Below are positions 44,238 to 52,515 of a stretch of 64,000 nt of DNA, one piece after another (position 1 is the first letter of the stretch; every line of letters starts with the position of its first letter). Below the pieces are notes generated by a model. That model had not been told where the DNA came from and ran no database searches. It worked only from the letters and a program-made list of their open reading frames with translations. The DNA lies in the NCBI GenBank assembly GCA_016188675.1, contig JACPHJ010000065.1:32760-96759 (forward strand). Direction: 5' to 3'. Made by a program: the position numbers and the translations under genes. The stretch is from Planctomycetota bacterium. Lineage in GTDB: Bacteria; Planctomycetota; Brocadiia; Brocadiales; Brocadiaceae.

Positions 44238-44816
44238 ATGGCTCTACATATCAACCACGGTTTTATAAAAAATGTATCACAGGGATGGCGCTGGGGGATC
44301 GTTGCTATTTACACTTTGGCAATCTATGCATTTTTACCGTTTGGGCCAAGGTTTTGGAAATTTGTATTAAGACAATGGGGTGATAGTATTAATTATCTGG
44401 GTTGGTTTCTTATATGCGTCCTGGGAGTGTATTTTCTCATATATTTAATCTTTCAGAAAGAGGTGAGAGAGCTCGCAGTGTACATCGCCTTTTTTTTGAT
44501 ATCCTTTGTATGTATTCTCATATTGAAATATATGTGTTCTACTGGACCGGAAAGGTTTCATCCCCTGATGTACGGCATTTTGGGTTGTATAATCTTTTGG
44601 GCCTTTAAAAATGACGTAAAGAAAACGAGGGTGTACTTATATACGACCGTGCTGGTATTTTTACTTGGTGTAATTGATGAGTCTATTCAGGGTATGCTGC
44701 CGATGCGGGTTTTTGATGTAAAGGATATCCTTATGAACTGGCTTTCCGCCGGGATGGCGGAACTCTTTATTGCCTTTGTATTAAAACCAAATATCCGCGG
44801 CAGTGTGGTGAATTAA
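44238..44816 (+). CDS. VanZ family membrane protein, copy 1
   Basis: A 192-residue protein with about five membrane segments. The VanZ-like core is 'RFHPLMYGILGCIIFW' and the C-terminal 'GVIDESIQGMLPMRVFDVKDILMNWLSAGMAEL', where the acidic DE-Q-R--D-D-N-G pattern is diagnostic. VanZ proteins can confer low-level teicoplanin resistance by an unknown mechanism and are common in envelope gene clusters. It is a tandem paralogue of the gene 3 bp downstream. No clear ribosome site. Confidence 0.85.
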   Translation: MALHINHGFIKNVSQGWRWGIVAIYTLAIYAFLPFGPRFWKFVLRQWGDSINYLGWFLICVLGVYFLIYLIFQKEVRELAVYIAFFLISFVCILILKYMCSTGPERFHPLMYGILGCIIFWAFKNDVKKTRVYLYTTVLVFLLGVIDESIQGMLPMRVFDVKDILMNWLSAGMAELFIAFVLKPNIRGSVVN

Positions 44817-44818
44817 AA

Positions 44819-45403
44819 ATGGCCTTATCCATTAATTACGGTTTTATAAAGAAGGTGTCCCTGGAATGGCGATGGGGGATCGTTGCTATCTATACGGGGG
44901 CGATATATGCCTTTTTACCCTTTGGAACGGCATTCTGGGTGTATGTATTGAGACAATGGGGTAATAGTATTAACTATCTGGGATTGGTTATAACTTGTGT
45001 ACTGGGGACTTATTTTTTAATCTACCTGATATTTCAAAAACAAGTTAAGAAACTTTCAGTGTATTTGGCCTTTTTCGCAATATCCTGCGCCTGTCTCGCC
45101 CTGCTGAAATATATGTGTGTTGCCGGCGCGGAAAGATTCCACCTGTTATTATATGGAATATTAAGTGTTATTGTGTTCTGGGCTTTGAAGCTGCACGCAA
45201 AAGGGAATAGAATATATCTGTATACAATCATATTAGTATTTCTGTTAGGCGCTATTGATGAATTTATCCAGGGTGTTTTGCCGATGCGGGTCTTCGATAC
45301 AAGAGATATCTTTATGAATTGGCTTTCCAGCGGAATGGGTGAACTTTTTATTATTTTTGTGTTAAGACCAAATATTACAATTCATACTCCAATAATTAAA
45401 TGA
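44819..45403 (+). CDS. VanZ family membrane protein, copy 2
   Basis: A 194-residue tandem duplicate of the preceding gene. They share the N-terminal stretch 'WRWGIVAIYT' and 'AIYAFLPFG', and the C-terminal signature here is 'GAIDEFIQGVLPMRVFDTRDIFMNWLSSGMGELF'. Copies differ mainly in the second and third membrane segments. It overlaps the sulfatase-family gene by 4 bp (ATGA), so all three are one transcription unit. Confidence 0.85.
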   Translation: MALSINYGFIKKVSLEWRWGIVAIYTGAIYAFLPFGTAFWVYVLRQWGNSINYLGLVITCVLGTYFLIYLIFQKQVKKLSVYLAFFAISCACLALLKYMCVAGAERFHLLLYGILSVIVFWALKLHAKGNRIYLYTIILVFLLGAIDEFIQGVLPMRVFDTRDIFMNWLSSGMGELFIIFVLRPNITIHTPIIK

Positions 45404-46752
45404 GCGTACTGAAACAACTGTTTGTTGTAATATATTTCCTGGCGTTTCTCTTTATTTTGGAAAGTAGAACAGAAGCGAAGGAAGGCTTGCCAAATATACT
45501 GCTTTTTACCGTCGATGCCTGCCGTACAGACCATTTTGGCTGTTACGGCTACGGCCGTAACACAACTCCAAATATTAACAAACTCGCCGGAGAAGGGGCG
45601 CTATTTACCAATGCCTTCTCTCAGTCGGCGTGGACTACCCCAGGGATGATTTCCATATTTACCTCTTTGTATCCGCCAGTCCATGGTGTGGATGCAAAGG
45701 ATAGAACTTTAAAAGATGATGTCTTGACCTTGCCCGAGGTTTTGAAGGCAAATGGGTATACAGTACCGGTGTTGCCGAGATTTGTCGATATTCAAAACTA
45801 CTGGCATTTGGGGTTCGATGCGGTTGATAAAGAGCGGTTTTCTGGTGAAGAAGGAGAAGATTTGCTGAAATTGCTGGAGGCTTACAAAGACCGGAGATTT
45901 TTTATATGGTATCACTATCATGGGCTGCATTTGCCGTATAATCCCCAGAAACCTTACGACAAAATCTTTCAGGAGGATATTTCCGGCAGCATACCCGCCG
46001 AAACCGAGTCCATTGGACTGGTAAAAACTAAGAGTGTTATAAAGAATGGCTCCGTTAGTTTTAACGGCGCAGAAAAAAAAGCGGTGATTGCGCTTTATGA
46101 CGGGCAAATAAGGCAATTGGACGATTACGTGGGGCAACTTACTGAAAAGATGCGGCAGTGGGGCATACTGGATGATACCGTACTCGTTATAACCTCCGAT
46201 CATGGAGAAGAATTGTTCGATCACGGTTTTATCGGGCATGCATCCACATCATTGAATGCGAAATTATATGATGAGATTATTCATATACCGCTGATTATCC
46301 GGTGGCCTGAAAAGGTTAAACACAGGATAGCATACGAACTGGTGCAGCAAATCGATATCATGCCAACCATCCTGGATATGCTTGATTTGCCCATTCCAGA
46401 AGGATTGCATGGACGTTCCTTGCTGAAAACGATACAGGGCAAACTTACGAACGATTCACGGCCTGTTTTCTGTGAAACGATACTGGGCGGGTTCCAGAGT
46501 ACACAAGAGATGGAGGAAGTCAGGCTCCGATGTGTCAGGACGAAGGAGTGGAAGCTAATTTATACCAATACGATGGGGAGCGATTTGAATAACAAAGGGA
46601 CAAACGATGGCAAATATGAACTATATGATATGAGTGACGATACTAAGGAAGAGAGAAATGTTTATGATAACCATCCAGACATAGTAAAGGAGTTAAAGAA
46701 AAAGCTCTTTCAATGGATTGAAACCACAACATCAAAAGAAAGTGGTTTATAA
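45400..46752 (+). CDS. Sulfatase-superfamily enzyme, exported
   Basis: A 450-residue member of the alkaline phosphatase/sulfatase superfamily with an N-terminal signal or anchor (~4-22). The metal site includes 'LFTVDACRTDHFGCYGYG' and 'LVITSDHGEELFDHGFIGHAS'. The nucleophile loop is 'FSQSAWTTPGMISIFTSLYP', which lacks the C/S-x-P-S-R formylglycine motif of true sulfatases and instead has a W-T-T-P loop, as in Thr-nucleophile phosphoethanolamine- or phosphoglycerol-transferase-like enzymes. An envelope phospho- or sulfo-ester hydrolase or transferase is likely. Co-transcribed with two VanZ genes. Confidence 0.8.
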   Translation: MSVLKQLFVVIYFLAFLFILESRTEAKEGLPNILLFTVDACRTDHFGCYGYGRNTTPNINKLAGEGALFTNAFSQSAWTTPGMISIFTSLYPPVHGVDAKDRTLKDDVLTLPEVLKANGYTVPVLPRFVDIQNYWHLGFDAVDKERFSGEEGEDLLKLLEAYKDRRFFIWYHYHGLHLPYNPQKPYDKIFQEDISGSIPAETESIGLVKTKSVIKNGSVSFNGAEKKAVIALYDGQIRQLDDYVGQLTEKMRQWGILDDTVLVITSDHGEELFDHGFIGHASTSLNAKLYDEIIHIPLIIRWPEKVKHRIAYELVQQIDIMPTILDMLDLPIPEGLHGRSLLKTIQGKLTNDSRPVFCETILGGFQSTQEMEEVRLRCVRTKEWKLIYTNTMGSDLNNKGTNDGKYELYDMSDDTKEERNVYDNHPDIVKELKKKLFQWIETTTSKESGL

Positions 46753-46847
46753 TGATAAAAAACGTTTTAAACCGCAGAGCACATGGAGACACAGAGAAGT
46801 GAGAAGATAAGTGTATCTCTGGTTCAGTATCATTTCCCATTGCGTAA

Positions 46848-49800
46848 TTATGATGATATGGTTTCATTTTCTACTTTTGGATAGAAGGCATCAATTGCTT
46901 TTTGAATTTCGATAGTTTTTGCAAGGGCAGTGACGATGGTGCAGTAGTGTTTTATTTCATCGAGCGATAGCTTCCTGTTTTTTCTGTCTTTTAGCCATTT
47001 TTCGCATACCTGATAACCGCCGATTTGGCTCTCAAAAATTTCTGGTTCTATGCCTTCGAAATATTGGCTTTCGTTTACAAATAAGCTTGTGCCTTCATAT
47101 CTCAATTTTTCTACCTTGTTGTCGCCTTTGCCCTGAAATTTGGCTATGGGTGAATCAAGTTCCGGTGATTTCAGCAGGTGTAAATCAACGAGCCTTTTCC
47201 CATATTCAGCCATCTTGATGAACAACTTGAAGTCTTTCGTAAAGGGTATTCTGGGAAAGTCAATCTTCAGGAATTCTGCATACTTTGAACGATAGGTGTT
47301 TGAGTAAAGGACAGCGTAAATGTAAAAGAAGATTTGTTCAGGAGAAGGTGTTTTCTTATAATTCCTTGTCAATTGTTCGATTATTGCGGAAGACAGGTTC
47401 GGCTTCTTTGCTCCATAATCCGCCTGCGGCTCAAAGAGCATTAAATTACGAATTGAAGACCGTTTTCCCGGAATGTTTTTTTCCGGATAAAAGTAAAGTG
47501 GAAAAACAAATCCATTATTTGAAGTCTTTGGAGACATACAAATGACTTCAACAATATTGCTACTCACTTGGACATGTTTAAAAGTCTCTCCTTTTGTAAG
47601 TCTAGATGTAATTAAAGCTAAATTTTCTTTTAACATATGATGCATAATTTCTGGACGTGGCATACAGTGAAAACCACGAGATTTGCCAGTATAATAAGTG
47701 TATCTTATATCGAAAGGTCTGTATAGAATAGGCACTATCCTTCCCCGATCTAATCCACTGTCTTTTAAATCCTTTTGTGCAAATTCAACCTTCCAGTCTC
47801 TGGCATCCTTTCCCAACTTATAAACAGTACGCGCATTTTCTGGATCGAGTTTTGAGAAATTTAGTACAGTAGTCCAGACCTCATCCTTTGTCCACTTTAT
47901 AGTTAAACTATCCCTTGCAGTAACAATTCCCACACTATTTTGAATAAATATGTCCGTTATCTTCGGATAACTTTCGTACTCCTTCAAAAACTTTTCTTCT
48001 CTGGGAATAAAGAGATAGAATTCTGATTTAGGAGATAATATTTTCAATTTGATTGTTTTTATATCATTCTTTAAAAGCCAATTATATTTCTGCTCTCTTA
48101 ATCCCCAGGTTTCTGAATGAAAAACTTTACAACCGTCCTTTTTATCCTTCCTTTTAATAAAAAGGGCAATAGCAACTCCTTGCTGTATATCAAAGACATT
48201 TTCGTCTTTTGAGCCATCGGGACATTTTTCCTTTTTGAGGCTGTTGCCGTGCAGGTCGAGGAGATAAATTTCATCAAAACTATTCATCAAGGATTGCCTC
48301 ATGCCTCTGAAGGTTGGATTATCAAGATAGCTGTGGTTTGTAATAAATCCCAAAACTCCCTCTCCTGCCTGGTCGATCTTCCATTGAGCAAAACGAATAA
48401 ATTTTACATAGTCATCCTGCAACCACTTTGGATTTTTTTCTCCCAGGGGTTTTCCATCCACCTGATAGTAAGCCTTAATTTCTCTGGAAATCCAATCGCC
48501 GATATTAGCAGAATGCCCTGAATACGGGGGATTGCCAAGGATGACTAAAATTGGTTGTTCCCTTTTTACTTTGCCAGCCAAATGGGATTCCTCGGAGATG
48601 GAGAGCCACCCGGGTCCAAGATATTTACTTTCGTCAGGTTCTCTCATTTCCAGGGTATTTGTGAGGTAGAGTTTGAACCTGTCGTCATCTTTTAGCCTGT
48701 AGCCAAGTTCTTCTAAAAGGAAAGACATCTTCAGATGGCCTATAGCATACGGCGCCATCATGAGTTCAAAGGCGTAAAAGTTCTTGAGGACGTGTTCCTT
48801 GATTAAACGCTCTTTGCCGCCTTCGCCATATTTTCCCGTAAACTCTTCCACTGCGATTTTTGAAGCTTCTGCCAAAAAGGTCAATGTGCCTGCTGCCGGG
48901 TCAAGCACCGTAACCGCTTCATTTGCAAAACCGTCTTTTCTGTCAAATCGTTCTTTCAGAATTGCATGCAGAGAACGTACGATATAAGAGACAACAGGCT
49001 CAGGGGTGTAATAAACTCCCCTGCGTTCCCTCGTCTTCGGGTCATATTCAGCCAGAAACGTTTCGTAAAAATGAACAACAGGGTCTTCTCCCTTGCCTCT
49101 GTGGAAGTATTGATGAAGGATATTTTTTACATCGGTAACTGCCAGCACCTCTGCGATGTCGTCAATGATCCATTCCATCTGTTGTGGAAGTTCTTCCAGG
49201 GAAATAAACTTGAAGATGTCCCTTAAAATTCCGATCGTGTGCGGGATGTTTTTATGTGCAAGCGCTCTGTTAAATTCGCCATTTGCCCGAACCCTTGAGG
49301 CAAAGAGTCCGTAGGTGATGGTTTGTGAATATAAGTCTGCAAAATCTTCTTTTGACTGGTCGCTTATGAGATATTGTTTGAATGCCTCGTAAAACCCTGT
49401 GATGCTTTTTCTTTTTCCTTCCTCTTCTTCTCGTAATTCCTGGGTAATTACTTCATCTCTGAGAAAGCGGGTCTTGTCTGCCAACACCACAGCAAGGGAT
49501 TCAGCATCATAGAATTTAGGCAGTGAGAAAGAAAAGAATTTTTCAAGCAGTTTAAAGAAATCTGGTTCGTTTTCAACCGGAGGGACTGTTTTAAGCATTT
49601 GTATGACAATCGGTCTGCCGATTCGAGCTTTGTCAATGAGTTCGCCGTTGCGATAGAGCCGGAATTCAAAGAAGTTGGTGAGTATCAGATTGGGAAATGT
49701 CTTTAGATAACGTTTTAGCTGATCTGTGGTTTCTATTTGATCCAAATATTCGGTTGTTGGCGCTTTTGCTTCTATATAACCAACGATATGTTGATTGCCG

Positions 49801-49988
49801 TCCCATATCCTGAAATCGGGATTACCTGCATCGGTCTTTTTGGGCAGGGTAATTACTTGTATACCTTTCTTGCCGGTTGACAATGCGTAGTTTTGTAAAA
49901 GTCCTTCTAAGGTTGAATAATAGCTTTCTTCCCTGGCGTCACCGCGGCTGGCGATATTATGTAATCCTTTTAAATATGCTTTCAGCAT
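46848..49988 (-). CDS. Single-chain type ISP-like restriction-modification enzyme
   Basis: About 1046 residues from the ATG at 49988 (MLKAYLKGLH), which fits the family N terminus; a TTG at 50021 would add 11 residues. Residues ~55-80 hold a PD-(D/E)xK nuclease site: Asp58, Glu73 and Lys75 (NPDFRIW ... YIEAK). The methyltransferase has motif I 'VLDPAAGTLTFLAE' (363-368) and catalytic 'GNPPYSG' (486-489). The C-terminal ~400 residues resemble the LlaBIII-type specificity domain (IVPILYRPFDIRYTYYTG). Type ISP enzymes such as LlaGI also carry a helicase and are ~1570 residues; no helicase is seen here, so it may act like a type IIG enzyme. It follows a Lon-like gene. Confidence 0.85.
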   Translation of the reverse strand: MLKAYLKGLHNIASRGDAREESYYSTLEGLLQNYALSTGKKGIQVITLPKKTDAGNPDFRIWDGNQHIVGYIEAKAPTTEYLDQIETTDQLKRYLKTFPNLILTNFFEFRLYRNGELIDKARIGRPIVIQMLKTVPPVENEPDFFKLLEKFFSFSLPKFYDAESLAVVLADKTRFLRDEVITQELREEEEGKRKSITGFYEAFKQYLISDQSKEDFADLYSQTITYGLFASRVRANGEFNRALAHKNIPHTIGILRDIFKFISLEELPQQMEWIIDDIAEVLAVTDVKNILHQYFHRGKGEDPVVHFYETFLAEYDPKTRERRGVYYTPEPVVSYIVRSLHAILKERFDRKDGFANEAVTVLDPAAGTLTFLAEASKIAVEEFTGKYGEGGKERLIKEHVLKNFYAFELMMAPYAIGHLKMSFLLEELGYRLKDDDRFKLYLTNTLEMREPDESKYLGPGWLSISEESHLAGKVKREQPILVILGNPPYSGHSANIGDWISREIKAYYQVDGKPLGEKNPKWLQDDYVKFIRFAQWKIDQAGEGVLGFITNHSYLDNPTFRGMRQSLMNSFDEIYLLDLHGNSLKKEKCPDGSKDENVFDIQQGVAIALFIKRKDKKDGCKVFHSETWGLREQKYNWLLKNDIKTIKLKILSPKSEFYLFIPREEKFLKEYESYPKITDIFIQNSVGIVTARDSLTIKWTKDEVWTTVLNFSKLDPENARTVYKLGKDARDWKVEFAQKDLKDSGLDRGRIVPILYRPFDIRYTYYTGKSRGFHCMPRPEIMHHMLKENLALITSRLTKGETFKHVQVSSNIVEVICMSPKTSNNGFVFPLYFYPEKNIPGKRSSIRNLMLFEPQADYGAKKPNLSSAIIEQLTRNYKKTPSPEQIFFYIYAVLYSNTYRSKYAEFLKIDFPRIPFTKDFKLFIKMAEYGKRLVDLHLLKSPELDSPIAKFQGKGDNKVEKLRYEGTSLFVNESQYFEGIEPEIFESQIGGYQVCEKWLKDRKNRKLSLDEIKHYCTIVTALAKTIEIQKAIDAFYPKVENETISS

Positions 49989-50017
49989 AATGAATTGACA
50001 TAATAAGGGATTTCCAG

Positions 50018-50944
50018 TCAAATTGCTATAGTATTTTTGAATACAACATCTACTGCTTGTTCAAAACTATCAACCTTTATTATTCTAAGATTTTCAGGTA
50101 CTGGGATGTTATACAAAGAATCTTGTGGAATGATGATCTTATCGATGAAATGCAATTCCCTCAAAACCGTTTCAACCTTGCCATCCAGAAATTTTACATG
50201 AATCACATTCCCCTGTCCGTCCAGTCCACCTGCTATTGCTATGTCTTCTGGCATCGGCGACTTCGTAAGCATTGAGTAATAACATAATGCAGCCGTAAGC
50301 CCGGCATCGTTTAAGTTGCACCCATGGATTATTTCAGGCACGTTTTTTTCAAGATAAAATATTATACGATCCATTGCCTGAGGGACTGCGATATCAGTGT
50401 GTTTGGTCTGGATATATTGGTTTACGATCTTTATGCAGGTTGAAGTAGTCTCCGGATGTAAATTCCTTGTAAAACCCGGCAGGATGTCTTTACCTTCAGG
50501 GCATAAACATTTCAAATAGGTGGAGAAGCTAATCCTGGAGCTATAGGTGAGGAGTGTTCTGGCCTCGCCTATTTTGGCTGTAGGTTTATACAAAGGGTTG
50601 GCGAGCTTATCGTCGAGCAATAAGTCCAGAATGCTGTCTTCCCAAATCTTTCTTTCATGGACAGGCGATTCATTAATGTAGCTCTTGATATGTTCTCTGA
50701 GTTCGTTTCTTTTATCGAGGTTTAAAAAGCCTGGTACCTTGCTAAGGGCATATTGGATGGCAGTTAATACCTCCGATATGGTTGAATTATTTAAGCCAAA
50801 GTCCTCTTTTTCCAATTCTGTACATACAAATTCATTCGGACAAATCTTGCAGTACTCGATCCCCTTGTCGCACTTATGAAGGATTTCATCTACAAATTTT
50901 ATATAATTATCAATTTCTAAGTGTTGTCGCGGAGTGAAGTTCAT
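50018..50944 (-). CDS. Lon-type (S16) protease-like protein with altered Ser
   Basis: A 308-residue protein. The N-terminal 45 residues contain Cys25, Cys32, Cys35 and Cys41 (CDKGIEYCKICPNEFVC), a possible metal site. Residues ~185-305 match the Lon C-terminal protease fold: 'NLNDAGLTAALCYYSML', 'EDIAIAGGLDGQGNVIHVKFLDGKVETVL', 'DKIIIPQDSLYNIPVPENLRI'. The Lon Ser-Ala-Gly is Asp213-Ala-Gly, while the Lys is kept (Lys256). Their 43-residue spacing equals that in E. coli Lon (Ser679-Lys722). Proteolysis by the usual Ser/Lys dyad is therefore unlikely. It nearly abuts the ISP-like gene and is probably its partner. Confidence 0.7.
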   Translation of the reverse strand: MNFTPRQHLEIDNYIKFVDEILHKCDKGIEYCKICPNEFVCTELEKEDFGLNNSTISEVLTAIQYALSKVPGFLNLDKRNELREHIKSYINESPVHERKIWEDSILDLLLDDKLANPLYKPTAKIGEARTLLTYSSRISFSTYLKCLCPEGKDILPGFTRNLHPETTSTCIKIVNQYIQTKHTDIAVPQAMDRIIFYLEKNVPEIIHGCNLNDAGLTAALCYYSMLTKSPMPEDIAIAGGLDGQGNVIHVKFLDGKVETVLRELHFIDKIIIPQDSLYNIPVPENLRIIKVDSFEQAVDVVFKNTIAI

Positions 50945-51111
50945 AGAATTTACGGATTTGCATTCAGAAATAAACCCTAAATTTTCTAAATAAAAAGCCG
51001 ATAATAATAGTAGTTATAAAAAAGACAAAAAAGTAGTGGTAAAAATCGTAAACTATGTCAATTTTATAGTAAAATCTTAATCATGGAAACATATTTTTAC
51101 TATTTATTGTT

Positions 51112-51276
51112 ATGAAAAGCGAAAATACTACGAATTCACAGGCATATACTTGTACCCATGTGCTGAATAAAAAACTTCAGGAGTTCGAGGCATGGATAAA
51201 AACCATGAATTACAGGCTGCTTCTGGAGCATACTCACTCGAATGAATATTACAAACGAAACCAATTATATCTTTAG
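51112..51276 (+). CDS. Small 54-residue protein
   Basis: A short ORF (MKSENTTNSQAYTCTHVLNK ...) with a helical middle (KKLQEFEAWIKTMNYRLLLEH) and one Cys. I recognise no family. No signal peptide or membrane segment. The start lacks a strong ribosome site (TATTTATTGTT precedes the ATG), so it may not be translated. It lies in the 620-bp region between the Lon-like gene and the next long gene and precedes the Cys-rich ORF at 51304. Confidence 0.35.
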   Translation: MKSENTTNSQAYTCTHVLNKKLQEFEAWIKTMNYRLLLEHTHSNEYYKRNQLYL

Positions 51277-51303
51277 ATAATAACAAAAAGGAGAAAGGCC
51301 ATC

Positions 51304-51462
51304 ATGAAAAAACACTTTAAAAATGATTGCTCAGGTTGTCATGAATACCCTTTTGAATGTGACGACTGTTGCAGCGAAGTAAAGGCAACGATAAACCAGA
51401 AGACTCGTCATCATGGGAAAAAAGAGTCCTATAAGGGCAGATATGTAATAAATAACAATTAA
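51304..51462 (+). CDS. Small Cys-rich protein with CxxCH
   Basis: A 52-residue basic protein with five Cys in the first 23 residues: 'DCSGCHEYPFECDDCCSEV'. It contains a CxxCH motif and a CDDCC motif, but no signal peptide, so heme c attachment is unlikely; metal or iron-sulfur binding is more plausible. AAAAAGGAGAAAGG is a good ribosome site about 8 nt before the ATG. I recognise no family. The zinc-ribbon gene lies downstream. Confidence 0.5.
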   Translation: MKKHFKNDCSGCHEYPFECDDCCSEVKATINQKTRHHGKKESYKGRYVINNN

Positions 51463-51637
51463 CGGTAGTATTACAGGGGTGTTCCCAGGCGCACAAAGCC
51501 CCTCTAACGTTCTCAGTTAGGATACGGTGTGCAACTCTCCTCTTTATATTGAAGGACATTAATTTTTGCGTAAAAATGCAGATACAGTTCGTCTGAAAAT
51601 TCCGACAACAAAATTATTCAGAGGTGGGGAGGTAGTT

Positions 51638-51880
51638 ATGGTAGTTAAAGAAGACATTAAACAAGGTGAATTTGTGTGCCCTCATTGCACAGGGAAGAGC
51701 TTTGTGCTTATCGGTCTTCAAAGGCAAAATGGATTATTCAAAGATCATGAACTATGGAGCTGTAAGCATTGCCATAGTACCTTTGCAAGAGAGACCATAG
51801 AAGCAAAGAAGACAACGGAAAATGAGACTTTTAATAAAAGAGCCCTTCCATATTACTGCAGGGTTAATTTTGCCAGCTAA
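51638..51880 (+). CDS. Small zinc-ribbon protein
   Basis: About 80 residues from the ATG at 51638, chosen because GGGGAGG ends about 7 nt upstream; a TTG at 51566 is less likely. Two CxxC knuckles ('FVCPHCTGKSF' and 'LWSCKHCHSTFA'), spaced by ~26 residues, form a rubredoxin/zinc-ribbon-like fold of the transcription-factor or Zn-ribbon type. Function unknown. Its stop shares one base with the start of the MBL-fold gene, so they are translationally coupled. Confidence 0.7.
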   Translation: MVVKEDIKQGEFVCPHCTGKSFVLIGLQRQNGLFKDHELWSCKHCHSTFARETIEAKKTTENETFNKRALPYYCRVNFAS

Positions 51881-52515
51881 TGATATTGCCCGACATAATT
51901 TTCGAAACGCTAACTGTTGGCCCTTTAGCAGTAAATTGCTATATTATTGGTTCCAAAAAAGATAACACTGCAATCGTTATCGACGCCGGCGGCAACCCGG
52001 AAGAAATCCTGAATCTCATAAAGAAACACAACCTTGCCTTGCAATTCATTATAAATACCCACGCCCATTTCGATCATGTAGGGGGAGTGAAGCCTCTGCA
52101 GGATTTGACAGGCGCAAAGTTCCTGCTTCATCAGGAAGACATTCCGCTTCTTAATTACTTGAACGATCAAACAGATGCCTTTGGACTACCCGCCATTCCC
52201 GTACCCAGGGTCGATAAGACACTTGCAGATGACGAGGAAATTTTTATCGGGGACGAGGCGATTCGCATCATACATACACCAGGACATTCTCCAGGCAGTA
52301 TATGTTTCCGCATAAATGATGCAGTATTTGTGGGGGACACGCTTTTTGCAGGCTCAATTGGAAGGACAGACCTCTACGGCGGTTCTTACACCAAAATAAT
52401 TGACTCGATAAAAACACGGCTGTTTGCCTTGGAAGACCATGTAATTGTCTATCCAGGACACGGTACGTTCACCACTATCGGTGAGGAAAAACAACACAAC
52501 CCGTTTTTTGATTAA
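51880..52515 (+). CDS. MBL-fold metallo-hydrolase (glyoxalase II-like)
   Basis: A 211-residue metallo-beta-lactamase-fold hydrolase. Metal motif 'FIINTHAHFDHVGGVKPL' (HxHxDH), then 'HTPGHSPGSICF' (His), 'VGDTLFAGSIGRTDLYGG' (Asp) and 'VYPGHGTFTTIG' (His). This is the glyoxalase-II/thioesterase-like branch, likely acting on thioester or lactone substrates in the cytoplasm. Coupled to the zinc-ribbon gene and converges (4-bp overlap) with the ABC ATPase. Confidence 0.9.
   Translation: MILPDIIFETLTVGPLAVNCYIIGSKKDNTAIVIDAGGNPEEILNLIKKHNLALQFIINTHAHFDHVGGVKPLQDLTGAKFLLHQEDIPLLNYLNDQTDAFGLPAIPVPRVDKTLADDEEIFIGDEAIRIIHTPGHSPGSICFRINDAVFVGDTLFAGSIGRTDLYGGSYTKIIDSIKTRLFALEDHVIVYPGHGTFTTIGEEKQHNPFFD

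Noticed and set aside
51304..51462. Cytochrome c from the CxxCH of the small ORF
   Set aside because: No signal peptide, so heme c attachment in the periplasm is unlikely; a metal-binding role is more plausible.
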